Made by a program: the position numbers and the translations under genes
Source: an uncultured Ruminococcus sp.
GTDB lineage: Bacteria; Bacillota; Clostridia; Oscillospirales; Ruminococcaceae
Assembly: GCF_937915125.1 (NCBI RefSeq)
Contig: NZ_CALDMP010000090.1
Span: 1 to 35,284, forward strand
Length of the DNA stretch: 35,284 nt
Direction of reading: 5' to 3'
Notes under the pieces: generated by a model
The model's database searches: none
The model's input: only the letters and a program-made list of their open reading frames with translations
What the model was told of the DNA's origin: nothing
Shown: positions 16,417 through 24,360 of the stretch, piece after piece
How the letters are laid out: the number at the start of each line of letters is the position of its first letter
Position numbering within the stretch: the first letter of the stretch is position 1

Positions 16417-16449
16417 CAGCCTGCTGGAGAGCGTTTTCCTAGCAGGCTG
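16417..16449. repeat. hairpin 3
   Basis: CAGCCTGCT pairs with AGCAGGCTG over a 15-nt loop. Confidence 0.65.
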
Positions 16450-16464
16450 TTTGTATTTCTGAAA

Positions 16465-16523
16465 CAACAAAAAAACGATAGGGTAAAATAAAACGGTAGG
16501 TCGAGGCTATCGTTTTTTTGTTG
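16465..16523. repeat. hairpin 4, 17-bp perfect arms
   Basis: CAACAAAAAAACGATAG (16465-16481) and CTATCGTTTTTTTGTTG (16507-16523) are exact complements across 25 bases. The T tract lies in the right arm. Confidence 0.75.
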
Positions 16524-16546
16524 TAAAATCAAAATTAGAACCATAA

Positions 16547-16590
16547 AAAATGCCATGCTGGGAAAGCACATCCTCCCAGCATGGCATTTT
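16547..16590. terminator. hairpin 5, two-way terminator
   Basis: AAAATGCCATGCTGGGA (16547-16563) and TCCCAGCATGGCATTTT (16574-16590) are exact complements with A and T tails on the arms. Confidence 0.8.
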
Positions 16591-16612
16591 GTTTCTATGA
16601 AATGTAGATTTC

Positions 16613-16631
16613 TTCGTAAAATCCGCCCATT
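16613..16631 (+). repeat. left inverted repeat flanking the recombinase
   Basis: TTCGTAAAATCCGCCCATT. Its exact complement is at 17982-18000, so the two bracket the recombinase gene at a distance of about 1.35 kb. It may be an attachment or binding site of that enzyme. Confidence 0.6.
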
Positions 16632-16663
16632 TATTTGCAGAAATTTCAGACAAAACAGCATCG

Positions 16664-16690
16664 AATCTGCTATCATTATAGCAGATTTTC
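16664..16690 (+). terminator. hairpin 6
   Basis: AATCTGCTAT, loop CATT, ATAGCAGATT, then TTTC. It lies about 115 nt before the recombinase gene. Confidence 0.65.
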
Positions 16691-16804
16691 AGAAAAAGTA
16701 AAGTATATATTTCTGAAAATTCATGAATAAATCATCCAGATCGGAGAAAAAACAGGATTTTCCCTGTTTTGAACAGTCCGAAAACTTGTCAGGAGGAATT
16801 TTAA

Positions 16805-17905
16805 ATGCCGAGAAGAGGCAGCAACATTTACAAGAGAAAAGACGGTCGGTTTGAGGGACGTGTCCCGATTGGGCATAAGGAAGATGGGTCGCTGAAATAC
16901 AAATTTGTGTATGCCAGAACGCTTTCTGAGGTAAAGGAAAAGATGGCACAATTTCAAGCTGTTTTGCAGAGCCAGCCAGTTTCTGCTTTGAAATTGACCG
17001 TGGCAGAGGCATCTCGTCAATGGCTTTCCGCAGCAAAATTGCGTGTGAAACCGTCCAGTTATGCGCACTATGAAAACATCATTCGCAATCATATTCTTCC
17101 GGATCTCGGAACAAAGTATCTCACGGATATGACAACACATCAGCTGAATGATTTTGTCTATGAGAAACTGCAAAGCGGTCGATTGTGCGGAACTGGCGGA
17201 CTTTCCGCTCGGTTTGTACAAGACATTATGCGGGTTTACCACAGCATAGAACAGTATGCAGTGCAGGAGTATCACATTCATGGAACACATTTCACTATGC
17301 CGAAAGCAGAGAAAAAACAACTGGACGTGTTGTCTTCTGAGGAGCGAAAGAAGTTGGAACAGTATCTTCTTCAGACAGGGTTGACCATTGATCTGGCGAT
17401 TCTGCTGTGCTTGTTCACCGGTTTGCGTGTAGGTGAATTATGCGGCTTGCAGTGGGGCGATATTGACTTTGAAAATGGAACGCTTTCTGTAAAACGAACG
17501 GTGCAGAGAGTTTATCGAAATGGCTGCTCTGAGGTGCTGATTGGCTCCCCAAAAAGCAGAACTTCTGTGCGGATAATTCCGGTTCCGTCCTTCTTGTTGA
17601 CACTGCTGGAAAAGAAAAAGCGGCAGGATTTTTTGTACCTGATTACTGGAAAAAGCAAACCGGCAGAACCGAGAACCATGCAGTATCGGTTTCAGAAAAT
17701 CCTGAAACTTTGTGGTATCCGGAAGGTTCCATTTCATTTGCTTCGACACACTTATGCTACAGATTGTATTGCCCATGGGTTTGATGCAAAGACGCTGAGT
17801 GAATTGCTGGGACACGCTGATGCCAGTATCACTTTGAATCGATATGTGCATTCCTCTATGCAGATGAAGCAGGAATATGTAAAGCGACTGCAATTGACGG
17901 GATAA
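16805..17905 (+). CDS. tyrosine recombinase (site-specific integrase)
   Basis: A 366-residue phage-integrase-family enzyme that cuts and rejoins DNA at specific sites. The N-terminus is a short arm-binding domain (MPRRGSNIYKRKDGRFEGRV), then a SAM-like core-binding domain (about 60-165), then the catalytic domain. All catalytic residues are present: R208 (TGLRVGEL), K250 (PKSRTS), H311 and R314 (HLLRHTYAT), H337 (LGHAD) and nucleophile Y347 (NRYVHS). AGGAGG precedes ATG 16805 well. No excisionase or cargo gene is seen beside it. The flanking repeats suggest a minimal mobile unit, or that it acts on a nearby site such as the hairpin cluster. Confidence 0.92.
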   Translation: MPRRGSNIYKRKDGRFEGRVPIGHKEDGSLKYKFVYARTLSEVKEKMAQFQAVLQSQPVSALKLTVAEASRQWLSAAKLRVKPSSYAHYENIIRNHILPDLGTKYLTDMTTHQLNDFVYEKLQSGRLCGTGGLSARFVQDIMRVYHSIEQYAVQEYHIHGTHFTMPKAEKKQLDVLSSEERKKLEQYLLQTGLTIDLAILLCLFTGLRVGELCGLQWGDIDFENGTLSVKRTVQRVYRNGCSEVLIGSPKSRTSVRIIPVPSFLLTLLEKKKRQDFLYLITGKSKPAEPRTMQYRFQKILKLCGIRKVPFHLLRHTYATDCIAHGFDAKTLSELLGHADASITLNRYVHSSMQMKQEYVKRLQLTG

Positions 17906-17955
17906 TGTTTCGCCGTCAAAAAATCGTATGGAAAATGCAAAAAGTATCGGAAACA

Positions 17956-17967
17956 GCGTGACTTTTT
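17956..17967 (+). repeat. direct repeat flanking the recombinase, right copy
   Basis: GCGTGACTTTTT, the partner of 16386-16397. It lies 50 nt after the recombinase stop codon. Confidence 0.45.
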
Positions 17968-17981
17968 AGGTTTGTATGGTC

Positions 17982-18000
17982 AATGGGCGGATTTTACGAA
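17982..18000 (-). repeat. right inverted repeat flanking the recombinase
   Basis: AATGGGCGGATTTTACGAA, the exact complement of 16613-16631. Confidence 0.6.
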
Positions 18001-18053
18001 ACAAAAATGCTTCTTTCCTTCTAGTATCTCCAGTGATAAACCATCTATTCTTC

Positions 18054-18082
18054 TTGCTTTTTGGGATTTTTTATGGTATTAT
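18054..18082 (+). promoter_or_regulatory. promoter of the agr-like regulator operon
   Basis: TTGCTT (18054-18059), a 17-nt spacer and TATTAT (18077-18082). No ACCGATTAC repeat lies near it, so unlike the agrB promoter it shows no sign of LytTR control. Confidence 0.6.
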
Positions 18083-18120
18083 GGAAATAGAGAGAGAAAG
18101 CTAAGAAAGGGGCATCTTAA

Positions 18121-18852
18121 GTGATTCATATAGCAGTAGTGGACGATCAGACAGAAGCGATTTCAGGAATTCTTTCTGTATTTCAGCAATGGGAAAATGA
18201 AAACCATGTAAATTTTGAAATAGATACCTATATAGATGCAGATTTATTCTGTGATGCAATATTTGATAAGAAATATCAAGCTCTCTTTTTGGATCTGGAT
18301 ATGCCAAAGAAAAGCGGCTTTGACATTTCTCAGTCCCTGCGTGAACTTGGAAATAATACGCCGATTGTCTACATCACAAATCGAGATGACTTGATGCAAA
18401 AAGCATTTCAATATAAAGTACTCGGTTTTGTTCGCAAAGACAAACTGCAAGAAGAACTTCCATTTGCGATTTCATGTGTGGTTCAAGAAATACAGAAAAA
18501 GAATAGTCACGTCATGATATTCTCAGCACATCGTCAAAAAAAAGAATATTATAATTTACCAATTTCTGATATTTTGTATATTGAAAGCGAAAATCATCAA
18601 ACAAAAATCTATACGGTCAACAAAAAGGATGCAATCATTACAAGAGACACCCTTCGTTCTTACTTGGAAAAAGAAGAATTTCAAGGGTTCATTCCGATTA
18701 GTGTAAGTTGTATTGTAAACTTTGAACATATCTTTTCGATTGAAAAAGATACTTTGATATTAGATAATAAAAAGATTTTGTTTATTAGTCGCAGAAAAAT
18801 CAAATCAGTCAAGGAATTATTTTTACAAAAAACAAGGAGGAATATCATATGA
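18121..18852 (+). CDS. LytTR-family response regulator (AgrA-like)
   Basis: A 243-residue two-component regulator. The receiver domain has the acidic pocket VVDDQ (D8, D9), the phospho-acceptor D58 in LFLDLDMP, and a lysine near 105 (VRKDK). The C-terminal LytTR domain starts near 135 (HVMIFSAHRQKKEYYNLPIS, ILYIESENHQTKIYT, later FIPISVSCIVNFEHI) and binds paired direct repeats. The start is GTG 18121, preceded by GAAAGGGG. It overlaps the kinase gene by ATGA. The 21-bp-spaced repeats before agrB are its likely target. Confidence 0.9.
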   Translation: MIHIAVVDDQTEAISGILSVFQQWENENHVNFEIDTYIDADLFCDAIFDKKYQALFLDLDMPKKSGFDISQSLRELGNNTPIVYITNRDDLMQKAFQYKVLGFVRKDKLQEELPFAISCVVQEIQKKNSHVMIFSAHRQKKEYYNLPISDILYIESENHQTKIYTVNKKDAIITRDTLRSYLEKEEFQGFIPISVSCIVNFEHIFSIEKDTLILDNKKILFISRRKIKSVKELFLQKTRRNII

Positions 18853-20156
18853 TCTACACTATTTCAGAATGGCTCGCCACTATTTCAGAAAGTTTGATTA
18901 TCTTCTTCTTTCTAGTCAAGATCTTGTCCTATAAAAATATGGAACAATCTAAAAAAATAATTGGAACAATAATCTTTTGTTGTTTGCAGTGTGCATCTTC
19001 TTTGGTATTGGATCAGTTCTTTTCTTTTGAAGGGCTTTTTATTATCGTTAATATTTTAATTTATCTTCTTTTTTGCTGGACATTGTTAGAAAAGCCTGTA
19101 TGGTTTCAAACAATTGTTGTACTTCTTGTCTTTGCCTGTTTGTTCACAATCAATATTGCTGTAACATTGATTGCAGGTTTAATACTGCAAAGTACCACAT
19201 CAGATGTGCTATCTTTGCGAAATCCAGTTCGTATCTTGCTTTTATTTATTACAAAAGCCATGCTGGTTTTTGCATTGATCATTCTTACTAATATTTTTGA
19301 AAAGAAAAAAGTAATATTTCACGTGTCACAATGTGTTATCATGGCAGCTGTTCTTTTGATTACTTTTTTTGCTGGTGTTGTTCTAGAAGAAATTGTGATT
19401 GAAACAGATGTTGCAAGTTGGGAGGCCTCCGCAATTGTAATATGTATGATTGCAATCAATATTTTGTTGTTTTTTGTGCTTTATCTTACATCCTCCAGAA
19501 ATCGTATAGAAAACAATCAGGCACTATTGAAATTACAAATTGCAAACGAACAGCAAAAACTTCAGGATTCCATCCGTTGGAATACAGAAGTAAATACCCT
19601 GCGTCATGATTTGAAAAACCACTTGCTTTGCATTTCAGAGTACATTCGATTGCAGCAGCCAGATGCGGCTATGGAATACATTGAGAAATTGATCGGTCAG
19701 GTGAAAAAAGAACTGCCGTATCATATGATGACGAGTTCTGTTGCAGTCAATGCTATTTTAGATTTGAAAAAACTTGTGTGTGACGAAAACCAAATTGACA
19801 TAAAATATTTTGTGCTGGAAGAACTGCCGAAAATAGATGAAACCGATTTGTGTGTAATATTAGCTAATTTGCTGGATAATGCAATTGAGGCTGCATCCAA
19901 AGAAGAAAAGCGGCAGATTCGTCTTTCCATGGAAATCATCGGCAACTATTTTCGGATCGTTGTTCAGAATCAAATTGCAGAGTCAGTATTAAAAAACAAC
20001 AAGAAACTAGGAACCACTAAGAAGAATCAAAAAATCCATGGATTTGGATTACAAAGTGTAGAAGATGCTGTTGAAAGAAACGATGGGATGAGCAATTTTT
20101 CTGAGGAAAATGGTTGGTTTGTTGCAGATATTATGCTAAAAATCCACGAATTGTAA
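18849..20156 (+). CDS. GHKL sensor histidine kinase (AgrC-like)
   Basis: A 435-residue membrane kinase. Residues 1-215 form about six hydrophobic helices, the sensing part. The kinase part has phospho-histidine H253 in NTLRHDLKNH, an N box NLLDNAIEA and a G box KIHGFGLQS, as in the AgrC/GHKL class. In Agr systems it senses a thiolactone peptide outside the cell and phosphorylates the regulator. It is coupled by ATGA to the regulator gene and followed by a terminator, so the pair forms its own transcript. The inducing peptide is not visible. Confidence 0.9.
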   Translation: MIYTISEWLATISESLIIFFFLVKILSYKNMEQSKKIIGTIIFCCLQCASSLVLDQFFSFEGLFIIVNILIYLLFCWTLLEKPVWFQTIVVLLVFACLFTINIAVTLIAGLILQSTTSDVLSLRNPVRILLLFITKAMLVFALIILTNIFEKKKVIFHVSQCVIMAAVLLITFFAGVVLEEIVIETDVASWEASAIVICMIAINILLFFVLYLTSSRNRIENNQALLKLQIANEQQKLQDSIRWNTEVNTLRHDLKNHLLCISEYIRLQQPDAAMEYIEKLIGQVKKELPYHMMTSSVAVNAILDLKKLVCDENQIDIKYFVLEELPKIDETDLCVILANLLDNAIEAASKEEKRQIRLSMEIIGNYFRIVVQNQIAESVLKNNKKLGTTKKNQKIHGFGLQSVEDAVERNDGMSNFSEENGWFVADIMLKIHEL

Positions 20157-20179
20157 GACGAAACAAAATATCGTTTATG

Positions 20180-20213
20180 ATCCACCTTATTAAAAAATGA
20201 GGTGGATTTTTTT
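20180..20213 (+). terminator. terminator after the kinase gene
   Basis: ATCCACCT pairs with AGGTGGAT, then a T run. It separates the regulator pair from the agrB promoter. Confidence 0.8.
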
Positions 20214-20220
20214 GTTTTTG

Positions 20221-20253
20221 ACCGATTACGTCGTAAAACATACCGATTACGTC
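20221..20253 (+). promoter_or_regulatory. LytTR-type direct repeats before agrB
   Basis: ACCGATTACGTC occurs at 20221-20232 and again at 20242-20253, exactly 21 bp apart, two helical turns. Paired direct repeats with this period next to a weak -35 box are the known binding pattern of AgrA/LytTR regulators. I found no other copy in the window. Confidence 0.8.
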
Positions 20254-20260
20254 ATATGTA

Positions 20261-20288
20261 TTGTATTTTTCATTTTAATCAGTATAAT
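20261..20288 (+). promoter_or_regulatory. agrB promoter, weak -35
   Basis: TTGTAT (20261-20266), a 16-nt spacer and TATAAT (20283-20288). The poor -35 box, 8 bp downstream of the LytTR repeats, suits an activated promoter. Confidence 0.7.
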
Positions 20289-20319
20289 AAAATTAGGGGA
20301 AAGAAAGGAAATGTTACAT

Positions 20320-21048
20320 ATGATTCTATTTTTATCCAGGTCAGTTGTACGAAGTTTGATTAAAAATGATGCAATCGAAATGGAAAAGGCAGAAGTTTAC
20401 CAGTATGGATTTGAAATTCTGTTTTCTTCTATTATCACTTTCCTAATTGCAGTACTATCTGGCATTTTGCTGCACTGTTTCACTGCATCAATGCTTTTCT
20501 TTATTATATTTGCAACGTTTCGGCAAATATGCGGAGGATATCACGCAAAGCATTATTGGAGTTGCAATTTGTTATTTTTGGGGGTAATTAGTGCAGTATT
20601 GGTTGTATATCGTTTTTTTCCGACAGATAGATTTACAACGATGCACTATATTTTCCTGTTAGTTTCACTATTGATTATTTGTATCTACGCACCGGTTGAA
20701 AATGAAAACAAACCGTTAAATGCAGAACAGGTACTTCTGTTTCGTAAAATCAGCAGAATCATCGTGATATCGTTAACGATGATCTCTTGCTTGATTAATA
20801 TATTTCATAATCCCTATATAAAATTGATTGATAGTACGCTTTTGGCGATTTCTATTTCGATTTTAGTAGTGGGATTGGAAGAAAGGGGCTTCTTATATGA
20901 AAAAAAGAGTTCTGAGTCTGCTCACTGCTGCAATGATGAGCGGCACCTGCTTTTTTGTCGGTGCGGAGCAAATTTGTGCAGCGGAGTATCCTTCTTTTAC
21001 ATTGCGGTTAAATCAGCATACTGGAAACGCAGAGTTTATGGAAGATGA
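20320..21048 (+). CDS. agrB: AgrB-like membrane peptidase
   Basis: A membrane peptidase of the AgrB family, which cleaves and cyclises a precursor peptide into the signal. The hallmark is RQICGGYHAKHYWSC: H75 and C82 are spaced seven apart, as in the catalytic pair of AgrB. Four to six hydrophobic helices follow. I chose ATG 20320, 9 nt after AAAGGAA; ATG 20311 is possible. The frame is 242 residues. AgrB proteins are near 190-200, and the last 50 codons here lie over the next gene in another frame and read as Cys-rich nonsense-like sequence (NDERHLLFCRCGANLC). I infer the normal stop was lost, perhaps with agrD. Confidence 0.85.
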   Translation: MILFLSRSVVRSLIKNDAIEMEKAEVYQYGFEILFSSIITFLIAVLSGILLHCFTASMLFFIIFATFRQICGGYHAKHYWSCNLLFLGVISAVLVVYRFFPTDRFTTMHYIFLLVSLLIICIYAPVENENKPLNAEQVLLFRKISRIIVISLTMISCLINIFHNPYIKLIDSTLLAISISILVVGLEERGFLYEKKSSESAHCCNDERHLLFCRCGANLCSGVSFFYIAVKSAYWKRRVYGR

Positions 21049-23053
21049 AACCGATAAAAAGGTGATCTTTACGGCTACTTGCTTAAAGTATTCCGGAAGC
21101 GATGTAGAACTGGTTGATGCCAAAACAAACGAAGTAGTCGCAAAAATGCTGGATGACGGCAACTTCGACGTTAGCGGAGATGACCTGGAAAATGACAGAA
21201 CCTGGTCTGCTGTGCTGTCGTTTGAGAATGCGGCAGTTGGTTCTTATTCTTATTATGCTCGCCTGACAGATGCTGATGGGACAGTTTCTACCACAAAAAC
21301 CTTTTCTGTTGTAATTTATGATGCGGTATCAGATGCTGATGCTGAAAGAATGGCAGAAATCGCACAAAAGGTAGGCACACTGTCCAGCGATACCACATTT
21401 CAGAATGCAGATCAGGAAACCCGAAAGCAGATGGCAGATGCACTGTTCGAGCAGCTGATTGCAGAGGGATATGTAAAAGAAAACTCTGTGAACTATGATG
21501 AGGAAAAGCATTGCTATGCCTATCAATGTGAGGGTGTTGGCGGATTTTCTGATGTGACGTGTTATCTGGACATTGCGGTCAAAGACCCTGATCAAGTATC
21601 TCCTGGTATTGCGACTGATGTTACACTGAGTTCCAGTGCCAAACGGCTTCAGGTAGATTCAGAAGAAATGTCTGTTTTGTTTACGGCTGAAACAGCTGCG
21701 AATGTAGATTCCATTTCGCTGATGGATGCCTCTACAAATCAGGAAGTGGCAGTGCTTTATGATGATGGTGCAGCCACCTATCAAAATGACGGAGACTTGT
21801 ACGAAAATGATGGCGTGTACTCCAATTATCTGGATCTGTCCGGAAATCAGGTAGGGAATTATTCTTATTATGCACAGTATACAGTGAATGGAAAGACCTA
21901 TACTTCCGATACTGTTACAGTCCGTGTCTATCGCCAATTCACAGAGCAGGAACTGGCGGATATGCAGAAAATTACGGATACACTCAATGCATTGATCAAT
22001 TCAGAAGAGTATGCAACATTGTCTGTGGAGAAAAAGGTAAAGGCTCTATCCGACAGGATCAACTCCCTGGCAGAAGTGGATGAAACGTTGGGTTATGCAC
22101 TGGTAGATGCCGATTCAATTCGGTATAATAATGTAACTTATCAGTTTGAATTCAAGGACTATATTGGATTGAACTATGTATATTATGCTTATACAATTCC
22201 CAATACGGACGCTACAGACAATTCCGCATTCACCTATGTCAATCATGGAGATTCAATTGAGATCACCGGCTTTAACAATTCCGTTTCCGATGTTGTAATT
22301 CCCTCTGAAATCGAAGGACTTCCAGTTACTGCAATCTCTGTCGGAGCATTTTATCTCTCTACAATTACCTCCATCGAAATCCCGAATACAGTAACTTCCA
22401 TTGGTGAAATGGCGTTTTTGGGCTGTACTTCTTTGAAATCTGTGAAACTTTCAACTGGAGTTGCAAAAATTGATAAAAATGCGTTTGGCTCTTGCAGTGC
22501 ATTGCAGGAGATTCAGGTTGCGAAAGATAATCCCAATTTTTCTAGTCTAAATGGAGTTCTGTATTCCAAGAAGCAAGATACACTCGTAATCTATCCAGCC
22601 GCAAAGACAGATGCTGCATATACTATTCCAAGCTGTGTTACATCTGTTGCAATGTATGCTTTTTCCGAGAATCCTTATCTGGAGACCCTTACAATTCCGA
22701 ATTCCCTGATTAAGGTGGGAGATTCCGCATTTTATAACTGCAAAAATCTGCGTGCAGTTTCCTATAACGGAACGGAAGAAGAGTGGAATCAGATTACCAT
22801 TGGTTTGCTGAATGAAAAACTAACAGGAGCCACTATTCAGTATCAAGAGCGAATCATTGGGGATGTTAATGCAGACGGTGCATTTACAGTTTCTGATGTT
22901 GTACTGCTGCAAAAATGGCTGTTGTCTGTTCCAGACACACAGCTTGCGGATTGGAAAGCAGCAGATTTCAATGGAGATCAAACTTTGAATGTATTTGACC
23001 TTTGCCAGATGCGTTATAATTTGTTGAAACAGGAAGAGGACTCCAAACGGTAA
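20897..23053 (+). CDS. secreted BspA-type leucine-rich repeat protein with dockerin
   Basis: A 718-residue exported protein. Residues 1-31 are a signal peptide with two cysteines (SGTCFFVGAEQICA) before AEYPSF. Two similar Ig-like domains follow (about 32-155 and 240-355), each with a D/N-rich loop (DDGNFDVSGDDLENDRTWS; DDGAATYQNDGDLYENDGVYS) that could bind calcium. Residues about 450-645 are BspA-type leucine-rich repeats (IPNTVTSIGEMAFLGCTSLKS). The end is a dockerin: GDVNADGAFTVSDVVLLQKW and ADFNGDQTLNVFDLCQMRY. GAAAGGGG lies 8 nt before ATG 20897. Sitting after agrB on one transcript, it is probably under quorum control. BspA-type repeats often mediate adhesion. Confidence 0.88.
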   Translation: MKKRVLSLLTAAMMSGTCFFVGAEQICAAEYPSFTLRLNQHTGNAEFMEDETDKKVIFTATCLKYSGSDVELVDAKTNEVVAKMLDDGNFDVSGDDLENDRTWSAVLSFENAAVGSYSYYARLTDADGTVSTTKTFSVVIYDAVSDADAERMAEIAQKVGTLSSDTTFQNADQETRKQMADALFEQLIAEGYVKENSVNYDEEKHCYAYQCEGVGGFSDVTCYLDIAVKDPDQVSPGIATDVTLSSSAKRLQVDSEEMSVLFTAETAANVDSISLMDASTNQEVAVLYDDGAATYQNDGDLYENDGVYSNYLDLSGNQVGNYSYYAQYTVNGKTYTSDTVTVRVYRQFTEQELADMQKITDTLNALINSEEYATLSVEKKVKALSDRINSLAEVDETLGYALVDADSIRYNNVTYQFEFKDYIGLNYVYYAYTIPNTDATDNSAFTYVNHGDSIEITGFNNSVSDVVIPSEIEGLPVTAISVGAFYLSTITSIEIPNTVTSIGEMAFLGCTSLKSVKLSTGVAKIDKNAFGSCSALQEIQVAKDNPNFSSLNGVLYSKKQDTLVIYPAAKTDAAYTIPSCVTSVAMYAFSENPYLETLTIPNSLIKVGDSAFYNCKNLRAVSYNGTEEEWNQITIGLLNEKLTGATIQYQERIIGDVNADGAFTVSDVVLLQKWLLSVPDTQLADWKAADFNGDQTLNVFDLCQMRYNLLKQEEDSKR

Positions 23054-23085
23054 AAGCCGGAAATTTCAAAACAATACAAGCAAGC

Positions 23086-23116
23086 ATACGGCATCTACAA
23101 AATGTAGATGCTGTAT
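23086..23116 (+). terminator. hairpin after the LRR-dockerin gene
   Basis: ATACGGCATCTAC pairs with GTAGATGCTGTAT over a 5-nt loop; an outer CCGGAA/TTCCGG pair may extend it. The T run is weak. Confidence 0.6.
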
Positions 23117-23119
23117 CCT

Positions 23120-23382
23120 TCCGGTTTGAAATGATGCAGCATCTAGGCGAATTTATGCTTCTCAAAATAGCTGTTCCAATTTGGATGAAACTGTTCCAAT
23201 CATCCTAAAATCCGCTTATGGTGTATTTTTACGCCGGAAGGATGCAGCATCAGATGGAACCAATCATTAAAATAAACTTTTCCACGCAGAATCGATTCCA
23301 GCACTTCCCTTTCACATCTGTATGCTTGCATCTTTTCATGAAAATTGTCCGTTCTAATGATTCTCCATTCCTTTCATTTTTC
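23120..23382. other. intergenic, no gene seen
   Basis: No ORF with a ribosome site. CTGTTCCAAT occurs at 23171-23180 and 23191-23200, in direct orientation 20 bp apart, which may be a protein site. Two strong terminators follow, so a small RNA made from here is possible but has no visible promoter. Confidence 0.35.
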
Positions 23383-23426
23383 GGGGCAAGTTCAACATTA
23401 ACACTGTTGGACTTGCCCCTTTTTTT
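23383..23426 (+). terminator. strong terminator
   Basis: GGGGCAAGTTCAAC pairs with GTTGGACTTGCCCC, then a run of seven or more T. Confidence 0.85.
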
Positions 23427-23432
23427 GTCCCC

Positions 23433-23481
23433 AAGCAGCATACAATCCGGCGAAATGCCTGGTTTTGTATGCTGCTTTTTT
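23433..23481 (+). terminator. second terminator in tandem
   Basis: AAGCAGCATACAA pairs with TTGTATGCTGCTT, then T residues. It comes just 7 nt after the first one, and no gene lies between. Confidence 0.8.
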
Positions 23482-23609
23482 CTTTCTCCTACCTGTTCAT
23501 ATAAAATTTACATCTAAAGCCTTCCCATTTTGCTTCTCTCAATTGTCTTAGTAATTTCAGGAGGGCAAAAAAGGGCTTCTCAAAACTGAATATGGAGGGA
23601 GGGAAAATA

Positions 23610-24164
23610 ATGTCTGCTCCCTCACATGATGATGATCAGCTGAAACTTGAGATTTTCGATAGTTTCAGTAAAACAGTAATGAGAAATGCAAGCAGAAATT
23701 TCGCCGCTGCTGCAAAAACAAGAAGGAAAAATGAGTCGGTCAACACAGATATCGTACAGTACATTTTGAAAACACATGGTGAAAATGCAGTTTATCCATC
23801 CGAACATTTCATCGATGCCGGAAACGGATACTGCTGTGTCGTTGCAACAGAATGGCTGTATCAGGCAATGCTGCTGTTGCCGCCCAAACAAAAGGAAGTG
23901 GTTATTTTAGAATTCTGGTATGGAATGTCTATTTCCGAGATTTCCGAAACATTGCGGATCTCCAGACGCTCCGTGTCAGAACGGAAGAAAAACGCATTTG
24001 CAAATATTCGCAGTTATTACGAAAGGACACAAAAGCATGAAACTGGATTATGTTTCAGTTCTATGGTGCAAATCGAACAGGTCGAGAGGCTGGTCGTATC
24101 ATTCAGCTGCAAAACCTGCCACAGAATCACCTTCCCGATTTGGAAGATGCACGGGAGCTTGTGA
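23610..24164 (+). pseudogene. phage/ICE-type sigma-70 family factor with a foreign tail
   Basis: The start is ATG 23610 after GGAGGGAGGG. Residues 1-142 look like a small sigma factor: an acidic N-terminus, a region 2-like helix (DIVQYILKTHG), and a region 4 helix-turn-helix (LPPKQKEVVILEFWYGMSIS, ISETLRISRRSVSERKKNAF). From about residue 143 (after ERTQKHE) the DNA belongs to a DNA polymerase gene in another frame, so the last 40 residues are out-of-frame sequence. The sigma part may still fold, but the gene ended elsewhere originally. It is the first piece of a chain of fused phage genes. Confidence 0.65.
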
Positions 24165-24360
24165 AGTCTGGTGATTTAGAAGCAGTAGAACTGCTGTATG
24201 AAGACGTTCCGGACACGCTCTCACAGCTGATTCGTACTGCTTTTATTCCAAAACCCGGTTATCAGTTCCTTGTTGCCGATTTCTCTGCCATTGAGGCACG
24301 TGTCATTGCATGGCTTGCCGGCGAAACGTGGCGAATGCAGGCGTTCGCAGACGGCAAAGA
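24041..24360 (+). pseudogene. fragment of phage family A DNA polymerase
   Basis: The frame reads FQFYGANRTGREAGRIIQLQ, QNLPQNHLPDL, then SQLIRTAFIPKPGYQFLVAD and FSAIEARVIAWLAG. These are the palm motifs of phage PolA-like polymerases, including the metal-binding aspartate in VADFSAIEARV. Both ends are missing: the 5' side joins the sigma gene near 24036 and the 3' side passes into a methyltransferase gene near 24358 (after FADGKDI). Confidence 0.75.

Noticed and set aside
20157..20319. A hidden agrD between kinase and agrB
   Set aside because: The stretch is filled by a terminator, two LytTR repeats and a promoter. No small ORF with a start, a Cys and a charged tail fits.
23171..23200. CTGTTCCAAT direct repeats as a second LytTR site
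   Set aside because: The period is 20, the sequence differs from the agrB site, and no promoter follows closely.
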